A stretch of 64,000 nucleotides of DNA, from positions 219,328 to 283,327 of the forward strand of contig JAJYEX010000002.1 of NCBI GenBank assembly GCA_021785515.1, given 5' to 3'. A model generated the notes under the pieces. That model had not been told where the DNA came from, made no database searches, and saw only the letters and a list, made by a program, of their open reading frames with translations. Source of the DNA: Pseudomonadota bacterium. Its GTDB lineage: Bacteria > Pseudomonadota > Gammaproteobacteria > Acidiferrobacterales > UBA6901. A program made the translations under genes and the position numbers. Below are positions 18,739-27,536 of this stretch, in pieces. Positions within the stretch are counted from its first letter, which is position 1. The number at the start of each line of letters is the position of its first letter.

Positions 18739-20835
18739 TCAGGTCTCCTGTCCGGTCGGATGGAACGGGCCTTCCGGTGCCGCGCCATCTCCAGGTGATC
18801 GCGTGGTGCCCGGTACCACGGACACGAAGGAACCGCGCCGTTCCATGCGTTCTACATCCGCCGCCGGAATGACGTAATCCGTGTCCTGATTGCAGGACCG
18901 CAGGATGAGCGTAACCACAATGCCCCCCAGACCGAAAAGCGCGAGCCACCAGATCCGCCACACCATTCCGAACCCGAGGATGAAGGACAGGGCGCCGATG
19001 ATGACCGGAACAGCGGTGTTCTTCGGCATGTGAATATCCTGGTAGCGCTCGGGCCGCAGGCTCGTGAACCCCTGTTCCTTGCGCCATGCCCATTCGTCGC
19101 GGGCATGAATCACCGGCGTGACCGCAAAGTTGTAGAAAGGCACCGGAGAATGAGTCATCCATTCCAGACTGCGCGTCGTCCGCCATGGATCCACGTTTAC
19201 GCGATACCGGCGGCGATCGCGGATGCTGACGTAGAACTGCTTGGCCTGGTAGTACAGCGCAATCCAGTAGAGTCCGATACCGACTTCTTCGGCGATGATA
19301 AGGGGCATCCAGCTGGGATGAGCAACGTAGTCCAGCCTGCGGGTCATGCCCATGAAGCCAAGCGTGTACATGGGAATAAATACCATGATGGAGCCGGCGA
19401 CCCAGTACCAGAACACGCGCCGCCCCAGACGTTCATCCAGCCGGAAACCGAAAACTTTCGGGAACCAGTAGCTGACCGCGCCCATGATGGCAAAGGCAAT
19501 GAGCAGAACCATCGAGTGGAAATGGGCGATCACGAACACGCTGTTGTGGACCTGAAAATCGATCGCGGGTACTGCCAGCATCATTCCGGTCAGGCCGCCG
19601 ATGAGCAGCAGGAACAGGGCCCCGATTGCCCACAGCATCGGCGTGTCGAAACGTATCCGCGCGCGGTACATGGTGAACGCCCAGTTGAACATTTTGACGC
19701 CCGTAGGAATGCCTACCAGCATGGTGGCGATGCTGAAGTAGGTATTGACCAGCGGTCCGGCGCCCATGGTGAAGAAGTGGTGGAGCCAGACCGTCCACGA
19801 GGCACCGGCGATCACCAGCGATGCAAGCACCATGGCGGTGTAGCCGAACAGTGGCTTTTCCGAAAATGTCGGAATGATCTCGGACAGAATGCCAAATGCG
19901 GGCAGCACCAGAAAATAGACTTCTGGGTGACCCCATACCCAGAAAAGGTCTGTGTACAGCATGAGATTTCCGCCCATGCCGGCGGTAAAGAAGTGGGTGC
20001 CGAGATAGCGGTCGAGCGAAAGCAGGGCGAGGGTCGCGCCCAGCACCGGAAAGGCGGTGAGGGCGATGATATTGGTGGCCATCGTCGTCCAGGTGAATAC
20101 CGGCAGCCGCATCCAGGTCATGCCGGGAGCGCGCATCTTGACGATCGTGGCGATCAGGTTGATCGCGCCCAGGGTGGTGCCGATACTGCTGATCTGTATT
20201 GACCATATCCAGTAATCGACGCCGACACCGGGACTGTAGGGCAACTCGGTGAGCGGCGTCAGACCAACCCAGCCAGCATGCGAGAAGTCGCCCAGGAACA
20301 GCGAGAGCATCACCAGCCCGGCTCCGACCGCGGTCAGCCACAGCCCCACGGCGTTGAGGTAAGGGTAAGCCATGTCGCGGGCGCCGATCTGCAGCGGCAC
20401 GATGATGTTCATCAGACCGACCAGGACCGGCGTCACCGCGAACAGCAGCATGATGGCGCCGTGGGCGCTGTAGACCTGGTCGAAGTGGTATGGGGGCATG
20501 AAGCCGTGCACCGCCCCCAGGTGTCCGGCGGACTCGGGGCCTACGGCCATCACCTGCTGGGTGCGTATCAGCACGGCGTCGATGAAGCCGCGAAACAGCA
20601 TGACGAGACCGATAATGATGTACATCACGCCGATTTTCTTGTGGTCAACCGTGGTCAGCCACTCGCGCCAGAGATATCGCCAGTTTCCGGTGTAGGTGAC
20701 GCTGCCGACGAGAACCAGGGCTGCAAGGGCCGCGAACAGAAAGGCGCCGATGATGACGGGGTTGTCGTAGGGAACCTGACTTAGGGTCAGGCGTCCGAAA
20801 AGCGGGGTCCAGGGGCCTTGCAGGTGAACGAGCAT
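18739..20835 (-). CDS. cyoB: Cytochrome bo3 ubiquinol oxidase subunit I
   Basis: 698 residues, slightly longer than E. coli CyoB (663). The catalytic haem-copper core is intact: HGAIMLLFAVTP (low-spin haem ligand), WGHPEVYFLVLP (CuB His with the cross-linked Tyr), HHFFTMG (two further CuB His) and AHFHSMVL (haem o3 and haem b His). It reduces O2 to water with ubiquinol electrons and pumps protons. The VDHKKIGVMYI segment near the N-terminus is typical. A GAGGAG site lies 10 bases before the ATG. It follows cyoA by 33 bp and precedes cyoC. Confidence 0.96.
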   Translation of the reverse strand: MLVHLQGPWTPLFGRLTLSQVPYDNPVIIGAFLFAALAALVLVGSVTYTGNWRYLWREWLTTVDHKKIGVMYIIIGLVMLFRGFIDAVLIRTQQVMAVGPESAGHLGAVHGFMPPYHFDQVYSAHGAIMLLFAVTPVLVGLMNIIVPLQIGARDMAYPYLNAVGLWLTAVGAGLVMLSLFLGDFSHAGWVGLTPLTELPYSPGVGVDYWIWSIQISSIGTTLGAINLIATIVKMRAPGMTWMRLPVFTWTTMATNIIALTAFPVLGATLALLSLDRYLGTHFFTAGMGGNLMLYTDLFWVWGHPEVYFLVLPAFGILSEIIPTFSEKPLFGYTAMVLASLVIAGASWTVWLHHFFTMGAGPLVNTYFSIATMLVGIPTGVKMFNWAFTMYRARIRFDTPMLWAIGALFLLLIGGLTGMMLAVPAIDFQVHNSVFVIAHFHSMVLLIAFAIMGAVSYWFPKVFGFRLDERLGRRVFWYWVAGSIMVFIPMYTLGFMGMTRRLDYVAHPSWMPLIIAEEVGIGLYWIALYYQAKQFYVSIRDRRRYRVNVDPWRTTRSLEWMTHSPVPFYNFAVTPVIHARDEWAWRKEQGFTSLRPERYQDIHMPKNTAVPVIIGALSFILGFGMVWRIWWLALFGLGGIVVTLILRSCNQDTDYVIPAADVERMERRGSFVSVVPGTTRSPGDGAAPEGPFHPTGQET

Positions 20836-20868
20836 ACGGTATGTCTCCTCGATTCTGTCCGGTATCGG

Positions 20869-21843
20869 TTACATGTGCACGGTCATCGCCATAGGCGTGA
20901 CGAAAACCTTGCCCATCCTGACCTCTTTCATGACGTGATCGAAAAGGCCAGCCTGTACATGGGAGTAGTACAGTGGCGTGTGATGGAGGTTGATGGTGGG
21001 CCTGGCGAGCGTGTTAAACGCCGTGTAGGTCAGGTGACGCGGGACTCCCTGCATCTGCGTTGTCCACTGCAGGAATTCCTTCTTCGAAACCGCCCGTGTC
21101 GAGAACTGCATCCACGAAAATCCGGGGCCGCTGAGGGCGGCGGAGAACCCCCGGTAGGTTCCCGGATCGCTCACGAGCATCGTCTGTTCAGTGGGCATCC
21201 CGGGCATCACGTAAATCTGGCCGACCAGCTTCGGGATGAAAAAGCTGTTGGTAACCGTCGCCGAGGTCAGGTGGAACTGGACTGCAGTGTGTGCCGGGAT
21301 CACCAGTTCGTTTACAGACGCGATGTGCTGCTTGGGGTAGACGAACACCCACTGCCAGTCGGTGGTGATGACGTCGACCTCGAGCGGATCGTGGTCCTGG
21401 TGTGCGAGGACCAGCGGATGGTAGGGATTGACCTGAAGCGTGCCCTTGTAGGAGTAGTAGCTCAGTGCCCCGACTACCATGAGGGGGATGCTCCAGACGA
21501 CCACTTCGACCGCTACGGAATGGCTCCATTTCGGATCGTAGCGGCCTTTGCCCGTGGAAGCGCGGTAGCGCCATAGAAAGCCGATGACGAGCAAGGCGGT
21601 GGGGATGACGATGCCGAGCATGATGCCGACGTCGATGGCCATCATGTGCAGTTCAGTGGCGGCGATGGGTCCCCTGGGATGAAGGAGGGTCAGGCTGTGG
21701 GTGCTGCAGCCTGTCAGTACTGCCCCCAGGGCCATCAGTATCAGCGCCGAGACCGGCTTGCCATATCGGCGCGAGGAACAGGTGGGGCTCGGGGTTTGGT
21801 GCAGTTCAGGGCTGGAAGTGTCTAGGTGGCCTGGGTTCATCAT
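20869..21843 (-). CDS. cyoA: Cytochrome bo3 ubiquinol oxidase subunit II
   Basis: 324 residues from the ATG at 21843; two ATG codons are adjacent and GGGGG lies 8 bases upstream, whereas the longer frame to 21888 has no ribosome site. A lipobox (GAVLTGC) marks a lipoprotein signal, followed by two membrane helices and a cupredoxin domain (TTDWQWVFVYP; IPAHTAVQFHLTSATVTNSFFIPKL; QIYVMPGM). Where cytochrome c oxidases have the CuA Cys ligands this protein reads SAALSGPGFSWMQF, so it is a quinol, not cytochrome c, oxidase subunit. First gene of cyoABCD. Confidence 0.93.
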   Translation of the reverse strand: MMNPGHLDTSSPELHQTPSPTCSSRRYGKPVSALILMALGAVLTGCSTHSLTLLHPRGPIAATELHMMAIDVGIMLGIVIPTALLVIGFLWRYRASTGKGRYDPKWSHSVAVEVVVWSIPLMVVGALSYYSYKGTLQVNPYHPLVLAHQDHDPLEVDVITTDWQWVFVYPKQHIASVNELVIPAHTAVQFHLTSATVTNSFFIPKLVGQIYVMPGMPTEQTMLVSDPGTYRGFSAALSGPGFSWMQFSTRAVSKKEFLQWTTQMQGVPRHLTYTAFNTLARPTINLHHTPLYYSHVQAGLFDHVMKEVRMGKVFVTPMAMTVHM

Positions 21844-22263
21844 CGTGATGCCCCCGAAGCACGTAAGGTTTCCAAAACTCGGATCCAAGTTGGACTGAAT
21901 GCGTGATTAACGGTTAAAAAATAAGGTGTTATCATGTTTTCCCCTACCCAAAACAGACCGTGATTACCTACGGCATGTGCAGAGTATGGGTGAGTCTAAA
22001 TAAGAAGTTAAATTAAAAATAATATAACCATATACTAATGCAGTTTATAGCCAATCCAAGAGCACCATGACTAGACCATGGGTTTCGTTTGATGCCCATC
22101 GACCCTGACTGAAAGAATTAATTAGGCGAACACTCGGTCAGTACAGCCCCACGAGGACAGCCGGGGTAGCGTCTCGGTCCCGATCCGTTGAGTGGTTGAT
22201 GTCAGCCTGTTCGGCGGGATCGGTGGCACGACCCTCCGGTCAAGTTTCTGCGGGAATATGTCT
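21844..22263. promoter_or_regulatory. AT-rich divergent regulatory region between cyoA and a dienelactone hydrolase gene
   Basis: From about 21900 to 22080 the sequence is much richer in A and T than its surroundings (for example around 22000-22050), in contrast to the GC-rich flanks. It must contain the cyo promoter on the minus strand. No unambiguous -35/-10 pair or symmetrical regulator site (FNR, ArcA or similar) was found by eye. No gene is supported in this stretch. Confidence 0.45.
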
Positions 22264-22287
22264 TATAATGCGCAGTTTCAAAGGAGG
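22264..22287 (+). promoter_or_regulatory. Consensus -10 box and strong ribosome site of the dienelactone hydrolase gene
   Basis: A perfect TATAAT lies at 22264-22269, with only a weak -35 candidate (GTCAAG near 22239). AAGGAGG at 22281-22287 lies 8 bases before the ATG at 22296. If TATAAT is used, the 5' leader would be only about 20 bases. Confidence 0.5.
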
Positions 22288-22295
22288 ATATTCCC

Positions 22296-23015
22296 ATGAC
22301 TGGCACCGCCTACACCTATCAAGACGGCTCCACCGCGCTGGAAGGTTATCTCGCTGTCGATTCAAGCAAGCCGGCAAAACGCCCGGGCGTTCTCGTATTC
22401 CATGAATGGATGGGTGTCGCAGACCATGAAAAGGCTGCCAGCGACGGTCTTGCCCGGGCCGGGTACATCGCCCTGGCGGGGGACATCTTCGGCAAAGGCA
22501 ATCGCCCGTCGACGATGCAGGAGGCTGCGGAAAATGCCAACCGCTACCGCGCCGGGGACCGTGCGCTGATGCGCCAGCGCGCAGTGGCGGCCATGAAGGC
22601 CCTGAGTGCGCACCCTTTGTGCGACGGGAGCCGGATTGCCGCCATCGGATTCTGCTTCGGGGGCACGGTCGCGCTGGAACTGGCGCGTTCCGGTGCCGAT
22701 CTGCGCGGGGTGGTGACCTTCCACGCGGGTCTGGGCACTGAGCGTCCGGCTGCCGCCGGTACCCTTAAGGCCCGGATCCTGGCCCTCCATGGCGCCGAGG
22801 ACCCTTTTGTGCCGGCAGCGGAAGTCGCTGCCTTCCAGACGGAAATGCGCAAAGCGCAGGCCGACTGGCAGTTTGTGCAATTCAGCGATGCCGTGCACAG
22901 CTTCAGCAATCCTGGTGCCGGCAACGAGCCCGGGAAGGGTTTTGCCTATAACGAACGCGCAGCGCGCCGCAGCTGGGCCATGATGCTTGGGTTCTTTGGA
23001 GAGATTTTCGCCTGA
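22296..23015 (+). CDS. Dienelactone hydrolase family protein
   Basis: 239 residues, single alpha/beta-hydrolase domain. The nucleophile elbow GFCFGGTVALELA carries Cys in place of Ser, as in dienelactone hydrolases. HGAEDPFVP supplies the Asp and DAVHSFSNPGA the His of the Cys-Asp-His triad. The N-terminal segment PGVLVFHEWMG is the conserved oxyanion-hole region. No signal peptide, so cytosolic. No catechol pathway genes accompany it, so a role in chlorocatechol breakdown is unlikely; a general esterase or hydrolase role is more probable. The start has a near-perfect ribosome site. Confidence 0.9.
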   Translation: MTGTAYTYQDGSTALEGYLAVDSSKPAKRPGVLVFHEWMGVADHEKAASDGLARAGYIALAGDIFGKGNRPSTMQEAAENANRYRAGDRALMRQRAVAAMKALSAHPLCDGSRIAAIGFCFGGTVALELARSGADLRGVVTFHAGLGTERPAAAGTLKARILALHGAEDPFVPAAEVAAFQTEMRKAQADWQFVQFSDAVHSFSNPGAGNEPGKGFAYNERAARRSWAMMLGFFGEIFA

Positions 23016-23184
23016 GCAGCGGGGTTTGCCGCGGTGACGCGGCCAGGCGGGTGCCGGCTTGGCCTAAGCCGGCAGGAAATCGCGATCAGGCAGGAGCAGA
23101 TGCGTACCGAGATTATCCTGCGCCCCGGTTTGCGCGCGCAGTAGTGTGGCCGCGCCGGCCACGACGGCCGGATGGTGCGGTGTT

Positions 23185-23745
23185 CTAGCCGAGCGCGGAG
23201 AGCAGCGTGGAACGCGCCTCCAGCGCAGCCCGGACCGGCGCAAGTGCCGCCATTACCTGGTCAGGGTCGAATGGCTCCTGCGAGACTTCTCGCAGGAATT
23301 GCGCCGCGCACTGTGCGACGTCCATGTCGGCTTCCGTCAGTCGTGCAAGCAGGTCGCCCTCATTGCGGTGACGCTGCCATACCCTGTCATTTTCCGGAAC
23401 CGGGGCGTTGCGCACCGCCACCTCTACCGCTTCGATGGCCTGCTGGGCGCGAACATAGCTCTGTGCCTTCTCGACGGCCGAGCTGTCGGGGAAGGGGTTT
23501 TCCCTGGTCGGCATTCTGAAGTGGTTGCGGCGATAGTCCGATTCCCTGCCGGAGAGCGTGGCACGTGCCTGCGTGAGCCAGTGTGAAACTTCGGCGCGGA
23601 CCAGCAAGTCATCGGCGCGATCCTTGTTTTCCTGCCGGTAGGCGTTGTATCCGTAGCCGTAGAATAGATTGACGACAAACCGCCGCAACGCCGGCGCGCC
23701 GTCGATCGAATTCGGTACGACAGAAAGCGCTAAATCGTGCGGCAT
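23185..23745 (-). CDS. Hypothetical helical partner of the SPFH protein
   Basis: 186 residues from the ATG at 23745, four bases after the SPFH stop; the frame is open further upstream inside the SPFH gene but that part is a shadow. No domain is recognised. The sequence is mainly helical and charged (DRADDLLVRAEVSHWLTQAR; EKAQSYVRAQQAIEAVEVAV; PDQVMAALAPVRAALEARS), with an early FVVNLFYGYGYNAYR segment. No signal peptide or membrane helix. The tight linkage suggests it works with the SPFH protein. Confidence 0.65.
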   Translation of the reverse strand: MPHDLALSVVPNSIDGAPALRRFVVNLFYGYGYNAYRQENKDRADDLLVRAEVSHWLTQARATLSGRESDYRRNHFRMPTRENPFPDSSAVEKAQSYVRAQQAIEAVEVAVRNAPVPENDRVWQRHRNEGDLLARLTEADMDVAQCAAQFLREVSQEPFDPDQVMAALAPVRAALEARSTLLSALG

Positions 23746-23749
23746 GGCG

Positions 23750-24595
23750 CTAGGTCTGTTTTGACGGCGACGGGTTGGCCGACGGATTGGCGTCCCAGAA
23801 GCCCTGAATCGAACCGCCGACGAAGTACGGCTTGCCGACCGCAGCATTCGGGGCAGAAACCAGTCCCTTTTCAGCCATCTTGAGCGCCAGGTACATGCGC
23901 GCGGCATCCATCTCCGACATGCCGAAGGCACGCAGGGATATGAGTTCACGCATGCGCGGGTCCGCCGGCAGGATCAGAACCTTGAGATCATTGAGATGCA
24001 CGCCGTAAATGGCGAGGAAATCCTTGAGGTGTCCTTGCGCAAGCTCGATGATCTCGCGGATATGTGCGTTGATCTGCTCCATCGGCGTGACCTGAACGAT
24101 CTGGTTGATGGACTGTTCTATTACCGGACCGGCGTAGTTCGCCAGCTCATCGACCAGGATCGAATCCTTTTTGAAAGGCATGTGCGTGATGAGCTTGACG
24201 GCATCTTCTTTCGAATCGATATGAACGTAGTAATCGACTACGTATTCCATCATGGCCATCTCGGAGGAGGTGGCGAACCCCTTGTTCTGCACCCGTAGCT
24301 TGCTGCGCTGAACGAAAATTGGTTCGTACTCCCACGGCGACTGGCCGGAAAAGAAGGCCTTGGTGATGCTCCCGAGCAGAGGTTTGTCCGGCGTCTGTAT
24401 CGGGTACTGGCCTGTTTCATACACATCAAGCACCGCGCCGCGCGATTTGAGGACGGCAAAATGATTGCTTTCCACCGTGAGCAGGGATCCGGAGACGATG
24501 TTGGGGTCGGGATACTTCCATGCGAGCGTCTCGAGCCCCATTACGTCGGTGCCGTCATTGCGCATGGTTGAGATGACGGTACGGGTAACTGCCAT
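23750..24595 (-). CDS. SPFH (prohibitin/band 7) domain protein
   Basis: 281 residues. The N-terminal half (YPDPNIVSGSLLTVESNHFAVLKSRG; YETGQYPIQTPDKPL; PWEYEPIFVQ) matches the virion-core/YdjP-type SPFH proteins with their characteristic opening on a promoter of self-assembly. The middle (VEYVVDYYVHI-like, ANYAGPVIEQSINQIVQ) and the helix after it are typical of SPFH domains. There is no N-terminal membrane helix, which is usual for this subgroup. The C-terminus ends in a Gly/Asn/Pro-rich tail. AGGAG lies just upstream of the ATG. Probably co-transcribed with the next gene, 4 bp downstream. Its role is unknown; relatives are proposed to scaffold membranes or stress complexes. Confidence 0.8.
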   Translation of the reverse strand: MAVTRTVISTMRNDGTDVMGLETLAWKYPDPNIVSGSLLTVESNHFAVLKSRGAVLDVYETGQYPIQTPDKPLLGSITKAFFSGQSPWEYEPIFVQRSKLRVQNKGFATSSEMAMMEYVVDYYVHIDSKEDAVKLITHMPFKKDSILVDELANYAGPVIEQSINQIVQVTPMEQINAHIREIIELAQGHLKDFLAIYGVHLNDLKVLILPADPRMRELISLRAFGMSEMDAARMYLALKMAEKGLVSAPNAAVGKPYFVGGSIQGFWDANPSANPSPSKQT

Positions 24596-25504
24596 GTGAA
24601 TCTCCTATGCGTGGTGTGTGATTGCGGGGGTTTTTCGGATGCCGTTCATGGCCTAGGTGACCGGTTCCGGAAACGCCGAACCATTTTCCTGGTCCCTGAA
24701 GCCTGCCGCACCCTCTGTGAACTGCAGTTTTACCGGCTGAGTGTAGCAGGTTCCCGGAAGCCTGCCTTGGGGCTACTGGCACCGCGGCCGGCAGGCAGGC
24801 GGGCGGGCGGGCGCCTCTGGCCGGCCACAGCCCGGGACGCGACGTCACGTCATTCCGCTGCCATGTAACTGACGGGTTGCTGGCAATTCCCGCAAGCGTG
24901 CGCGTGATGGCTTCGTTCGGCAGGCGCACCTCGACCGCGGTCTGGAGGTTTTCACATGATGCCGGTCTTCGCGTTTGTTGTGTTTTTCCATCGGTCACGT
25001 CAATTTTGGTGATTCGGCTGCTGCTGCTGCTGCTGCTGCTGGTGTTGCTGGTGTTGCTGCCGAACGGTAGAACGTACAGCCGTTCGTGTCCCGGGATTGA
25101 ACAGGCGACTGCGTGATTGGCAAATAGAATCGGCAGTTTTCGGCGATCAGGGTGATGGATTACCGGCATCTTGTTGGTCCTTAGTTTAATTCTTAAATTC
25201 AGCGGGACCTGATTGGGGTTCCGGGCCGAAGTTCATGCCCGGGCGCGCTTCTGTTGTTGGCGGAAAGGCCTCGTGCAGATCCGTGCAGCTTCAGGCGGCC
25301 TGTTCATGAGCGGGTGGCACAGTGTATGCCGCCGCGTAAACGTGTTTCTGGACACGATCTCAATTGTGGCAATTGGTACAGACACGCGCCGGTCCGATAG
25401 CGTAAGAATGTCTATGGGGAGAAAAGAAATTTGTATGACACTTCCCTTTTGTCCGAATGGCGAAACGATTCAACCACTGTCTGGATTAAAAGAGGAGCAA
25501 CAAA
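24596..25504. other. 0.9-kb divergent intergenic region with simple repeats
   Basis: It lies between the minus-strand SPFH gene and the plus-strand AmiS/UreI-like gene. It contains short GGCGGGCGGGCG and trinucleotide repeats. A 204-codon minus-strand frame covering the CAG repeat encodes poly-Ser but has no recognisable product. Promoters for both flanking genes must be here; I could not pick one with confidence. Confidence 0.4.
25018..25061. repeat. CTG trinucleotide microsatellite
   Basis: About eight CTG units followed by two copies of GGTGTTGCT. Trinucleotide tracts are slippage-prone and can vary in length between strains. It lies in non-coding DNA upstream of the AmiS/UreI-like gene. 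Confidence 0.75.
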
Positions 25505-26269
25505 ATGATGAGTTTTTCGAGCAACGGCAGGTTGAGGGCGTCCGCGTGGTCCGGAGCACTTGCGACACTGGCTGTGGGTGCGCTGATGGTGGTAACCCGA
25601 GATGCTGCCGCCGCCACTGCGGCAGCTCAGGCGGGGGCTGCACACGCAGCCACGGCGAGCCATGAACTGGGGATCATTGCCGGTGAGCTGAAGCCGGCCA
25701 AGCCAGCGTTCACAACGTCGGTCGGAAAGTGGATTGCGCCGCTCATGTACATCGGTTCCTTCGCGTTGCTTGCCAATGGGCTGATGCACCTCGACCCTGC
25801 ACGCAAGCGCGCCAGCGAACTCGGTGTGGGCATCATCACCGCCACGGCGGGGCTGATGTGGTGGCCATTCCTGATCGCCATGATTATGGCCCAGGGACTT
25901 GGACCTCTCACCAACTTTGTGACTGGACTGGCGGGGATGTACTCGTTTTTCTTCATCGCGCTCGGGTTGTCGCAGATCTTCCAGGTGCCCAAAAAGCAGC
26001 TCGGAGCGGTGGCGATTTTCATCGGTTGGTTGACCGGAGCCTATGCCTGGTATTTTCTCAAGGCACCCGCCCCTGGTGGCGGAACCTGGGTTTACCACTT
26101 CACGATCGCGCTGGTGTGGTTTATCGCCATGAACCTTGCCGGTTTGTTCATGCAGGGTCGCATGAACGAAAAACTGCTTGGTTGGGTCGTAACATTTGCC
26201 GCGATCTATACGTTCGCTGTGCCGGCGCTACTGTGGTCCATGCCGCCGGGACACCAGGGTCCGTTCTGA
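25505..26269 (+). CDS. AmiS/UreI family acid-activated amide/urea channel-like protein
   Basis: 254 residues. After an unusual 75-residue N-terminal extension with a hydrophobic, signal-like segment (LATLAVGALMVV, then Ala-rich), six membrane helices follow. They align with UreI: LMYIGSFALLANGLMHLDP corresponds to the first helix and GLxxVDP loop, FVTGLAGMYSFFFIALGL to helix 3, and YHFTIALVWFIAMNLAGLF to the conserved W-xxxW-LW-xxF helix. The family moves urea or short amides across the inner membrane, in acid resistance or nitrogen supply. No urease or amidase gene is in the window. GAGGAG lies before the ATG; an adjacent second ATG (25508) is an alternative. It is followed by a microprotein gene. 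Confidence 0.72.
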   Translation: MMSFSSNGRLRASAWSGALATLAVGALMVVTRDAAAATAAAQAGAAHAATASHELGIIAGELKPAKPAFTTSVGKWIAPLMYIGSFALLANGLMHLDPARKRASELGVGIITATAGLMWWPFLIAMIMAQGLGPLTNFVTGLAGMYSFFFIALGLSQIFQVPKKQLGAVAIFIGWLTGAYAWYFLKAPAPGGGTWVYHFTIALVWFIAMNLAGLFMQGRMNEKLLGWVVTFAAIYTFAVPALLWSMPPGHQGPF

Positions 26270-26321
26270 AGAAGAATGCATCGATACACCTGAACCAACA
26301 CGACGAAAATAGGAGGTTATC

Positions 26322-26405
26322 ATGATACCTTGGCCGCTCGTAACGTTTGCCATTATCGGCTGGGCGTTTGCTGTGGTGGTGTGGCTGTCGCTGCCCGCCA
26401 ACTGA
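26322..26405 (+). CDS. 27-residue single-helix membrane microprotein
   Basis: The ATG at 26322 is preceded by a full AGGAGG six bases upstream, a stronger site than most genes here have. The product is almost entirely one hydrophobic helix (MIPWPLVTFAIIGWAFAVVV, then WLSLPAN). It starts 52 bp after the AmiS/UreI-like stop and ends 33 bp before a strong terminator, so the two genes form one transcript. The plan recalls small accessory subunits of membrane transporters and oxidases, but no family is assigned. Confidence 0.7.
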   Translation: MIPWPLVTFAIIGWAFAVVVWLSLPAN

Positions 26406-26437
26406 GTGTGCATATCAGATTGTTGACGTGAAGCCTT

Positions 26438-26486
26438 GGGGCAATGCGGCCGGAGCCTGTGGCGGGCCTGCTGCATTGCCCCTTTT
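26438..26486 (+). terminator. Rho-independent terminator of the AmiS/UreI-microprotein operon
   Basis: A perfect 10-bp stem (GGGGCAATGC / GCATTGCCCC), with a GC-rich internal part, followed directly by TTTT. It lies just after the microprotein stop codon, so it closes the two-gene unit. Confidence 0.85.
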
Positions 26487-26874
26487 CTGTGCGGTTCGAA
26501 AGAACCGGGTCAGCCGGACCGCATGCGAGCCCGTCGACGGGAACGTACCGTGTGCATGGCCCTCCCGGCTGGTTGCATGACGGATGTTCGCGGGTGTCTG
26601 GTCCTGAGGTCACGCACGGGGACCAGGCGGGTGGGCGAAGGCCACCTTGCCAAGGACAGCCGCAACGTCGTTGAGCCGGCGCATATCGAGCGTCGGGTAC
26701 GCATCGGAAACGCGGGTCGCCTGGCTTAAGCAGGGCGACGGTGAAGAAGTCTCTGAAAAAGGGTGCGGCGCGAAATGGGAGGGGGTCATCCGGCGCAGAG
26801 CCAATGGCCAACGGGCGACCGCAAGAAACCACGTTTCTTCGCCCGAAGGTGACAGCCTTCCCCAACGATGGCGC
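26487..26874 (+). other. Probable upstream part of a group II intron remnant
   Basis: No protein gene is supported. This lies directly 5' of a group II intron domain V. Group II introns of this kind often insert just after a terminator hairpin, as exists at 26438-26486. The stretch is too short for a complete intron with its reverse transcriptase, and no RT motif is visible, so it is either an internally deleted intron or unrelated spacer. Confidence 0.35.
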
Positions 26875-26945
26875 GAGCCGTATGAATCGAGAGATTCATG
26901 TGCGGATCCGTGAACACCGCCGGGTGAAATTCCCCTGGGTTACCC
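26875..26945 (+). ncRNA. Group II intron domain V and VI (catalytic tail, remnant)
   Basis: Positions 26875-26908 form a 34-base hairpin with GAGA tetraloop: GAGCCGTATGAATC pairs with GATTCATGTGCGGATC. It carries the AGC triad and length diagnostic of group II domain V. The following sequence (GTGAACACC... to GGGTTACCC near 26945) resembles domain VI and the 3' end of bacterial group II introns. One pair in the lower stem (G3 opposite A) is mismatched. The absence of an RT gene upstream means the element cannot move alone. Confidence 0.65.
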
Positions 26946-27536
26946 GCAACCGCGCGGGTGCGGCCCGGTCGTCCGGTTACGCATCGCAAGGGCCGGTGCA
27001 CAATCGGCGCGTATTCGCATCCAATTGATTTTGTCTTTCCCGCCGATTCTGGCACCGCTTTTTCCTCTTTTCCCGGCTGTGAGTTGAGGGAACCAAGGAC
27101 TTTGTCCGGCATCAGTCTATATTTTAAGGCAAGAAGACGGATGTTATCGCCTGCCAACGGAATACGGTGCCGACCCCGGCTGATGGAACCGATATTGATG
27201 ACGCCAGTCGATTTGCGCCCAATCGGGCGGCGCGTAGAATGCAGTGAGACCCCTGGGACGGCTGAGGGCACGTGGCATGGCCGACGCCACGGTGCGATGA
27301 GCTGCCCGGCTCGATGGTGCGGACGGACCAGCATGGATCCTGGGCCTCTACTAAAATTGCTGCCGGTCAGGAGAAACAGCTGGGATGCCCTGCTTATGCT
27401 ATTGCGCCGCCCCGAAAGGCTAAGCCGGTTGAGTCCGTGGAGTGTGGTGGGCGTTGCGCTCCGCGTGCGACCCGCGCAGGCCCGGGTGCAAATTCCGGCG
27501 GTGTATCGGCGTCCTGTTGCTGTCCCGATACATTAT
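26946..27536. other. Intergenic region before the PstS-like gene
   Basis: About 0.6 kb. A plus-strand frame continuous with the PstS-like gene is open across this stretch, but its translation lacks any domain and the signal peptide begins at 27537, so I treat it as non-coding. No clear promoter was found. Confidence 0.4.

Noticed and set aside
24555-25169. 204-codon minus-strand frame with poly-Ser
   Set aside because: The Ser run is only a readout of the CTG repeat. No domain, no ribosome site, and it overlaps the SPFH start.
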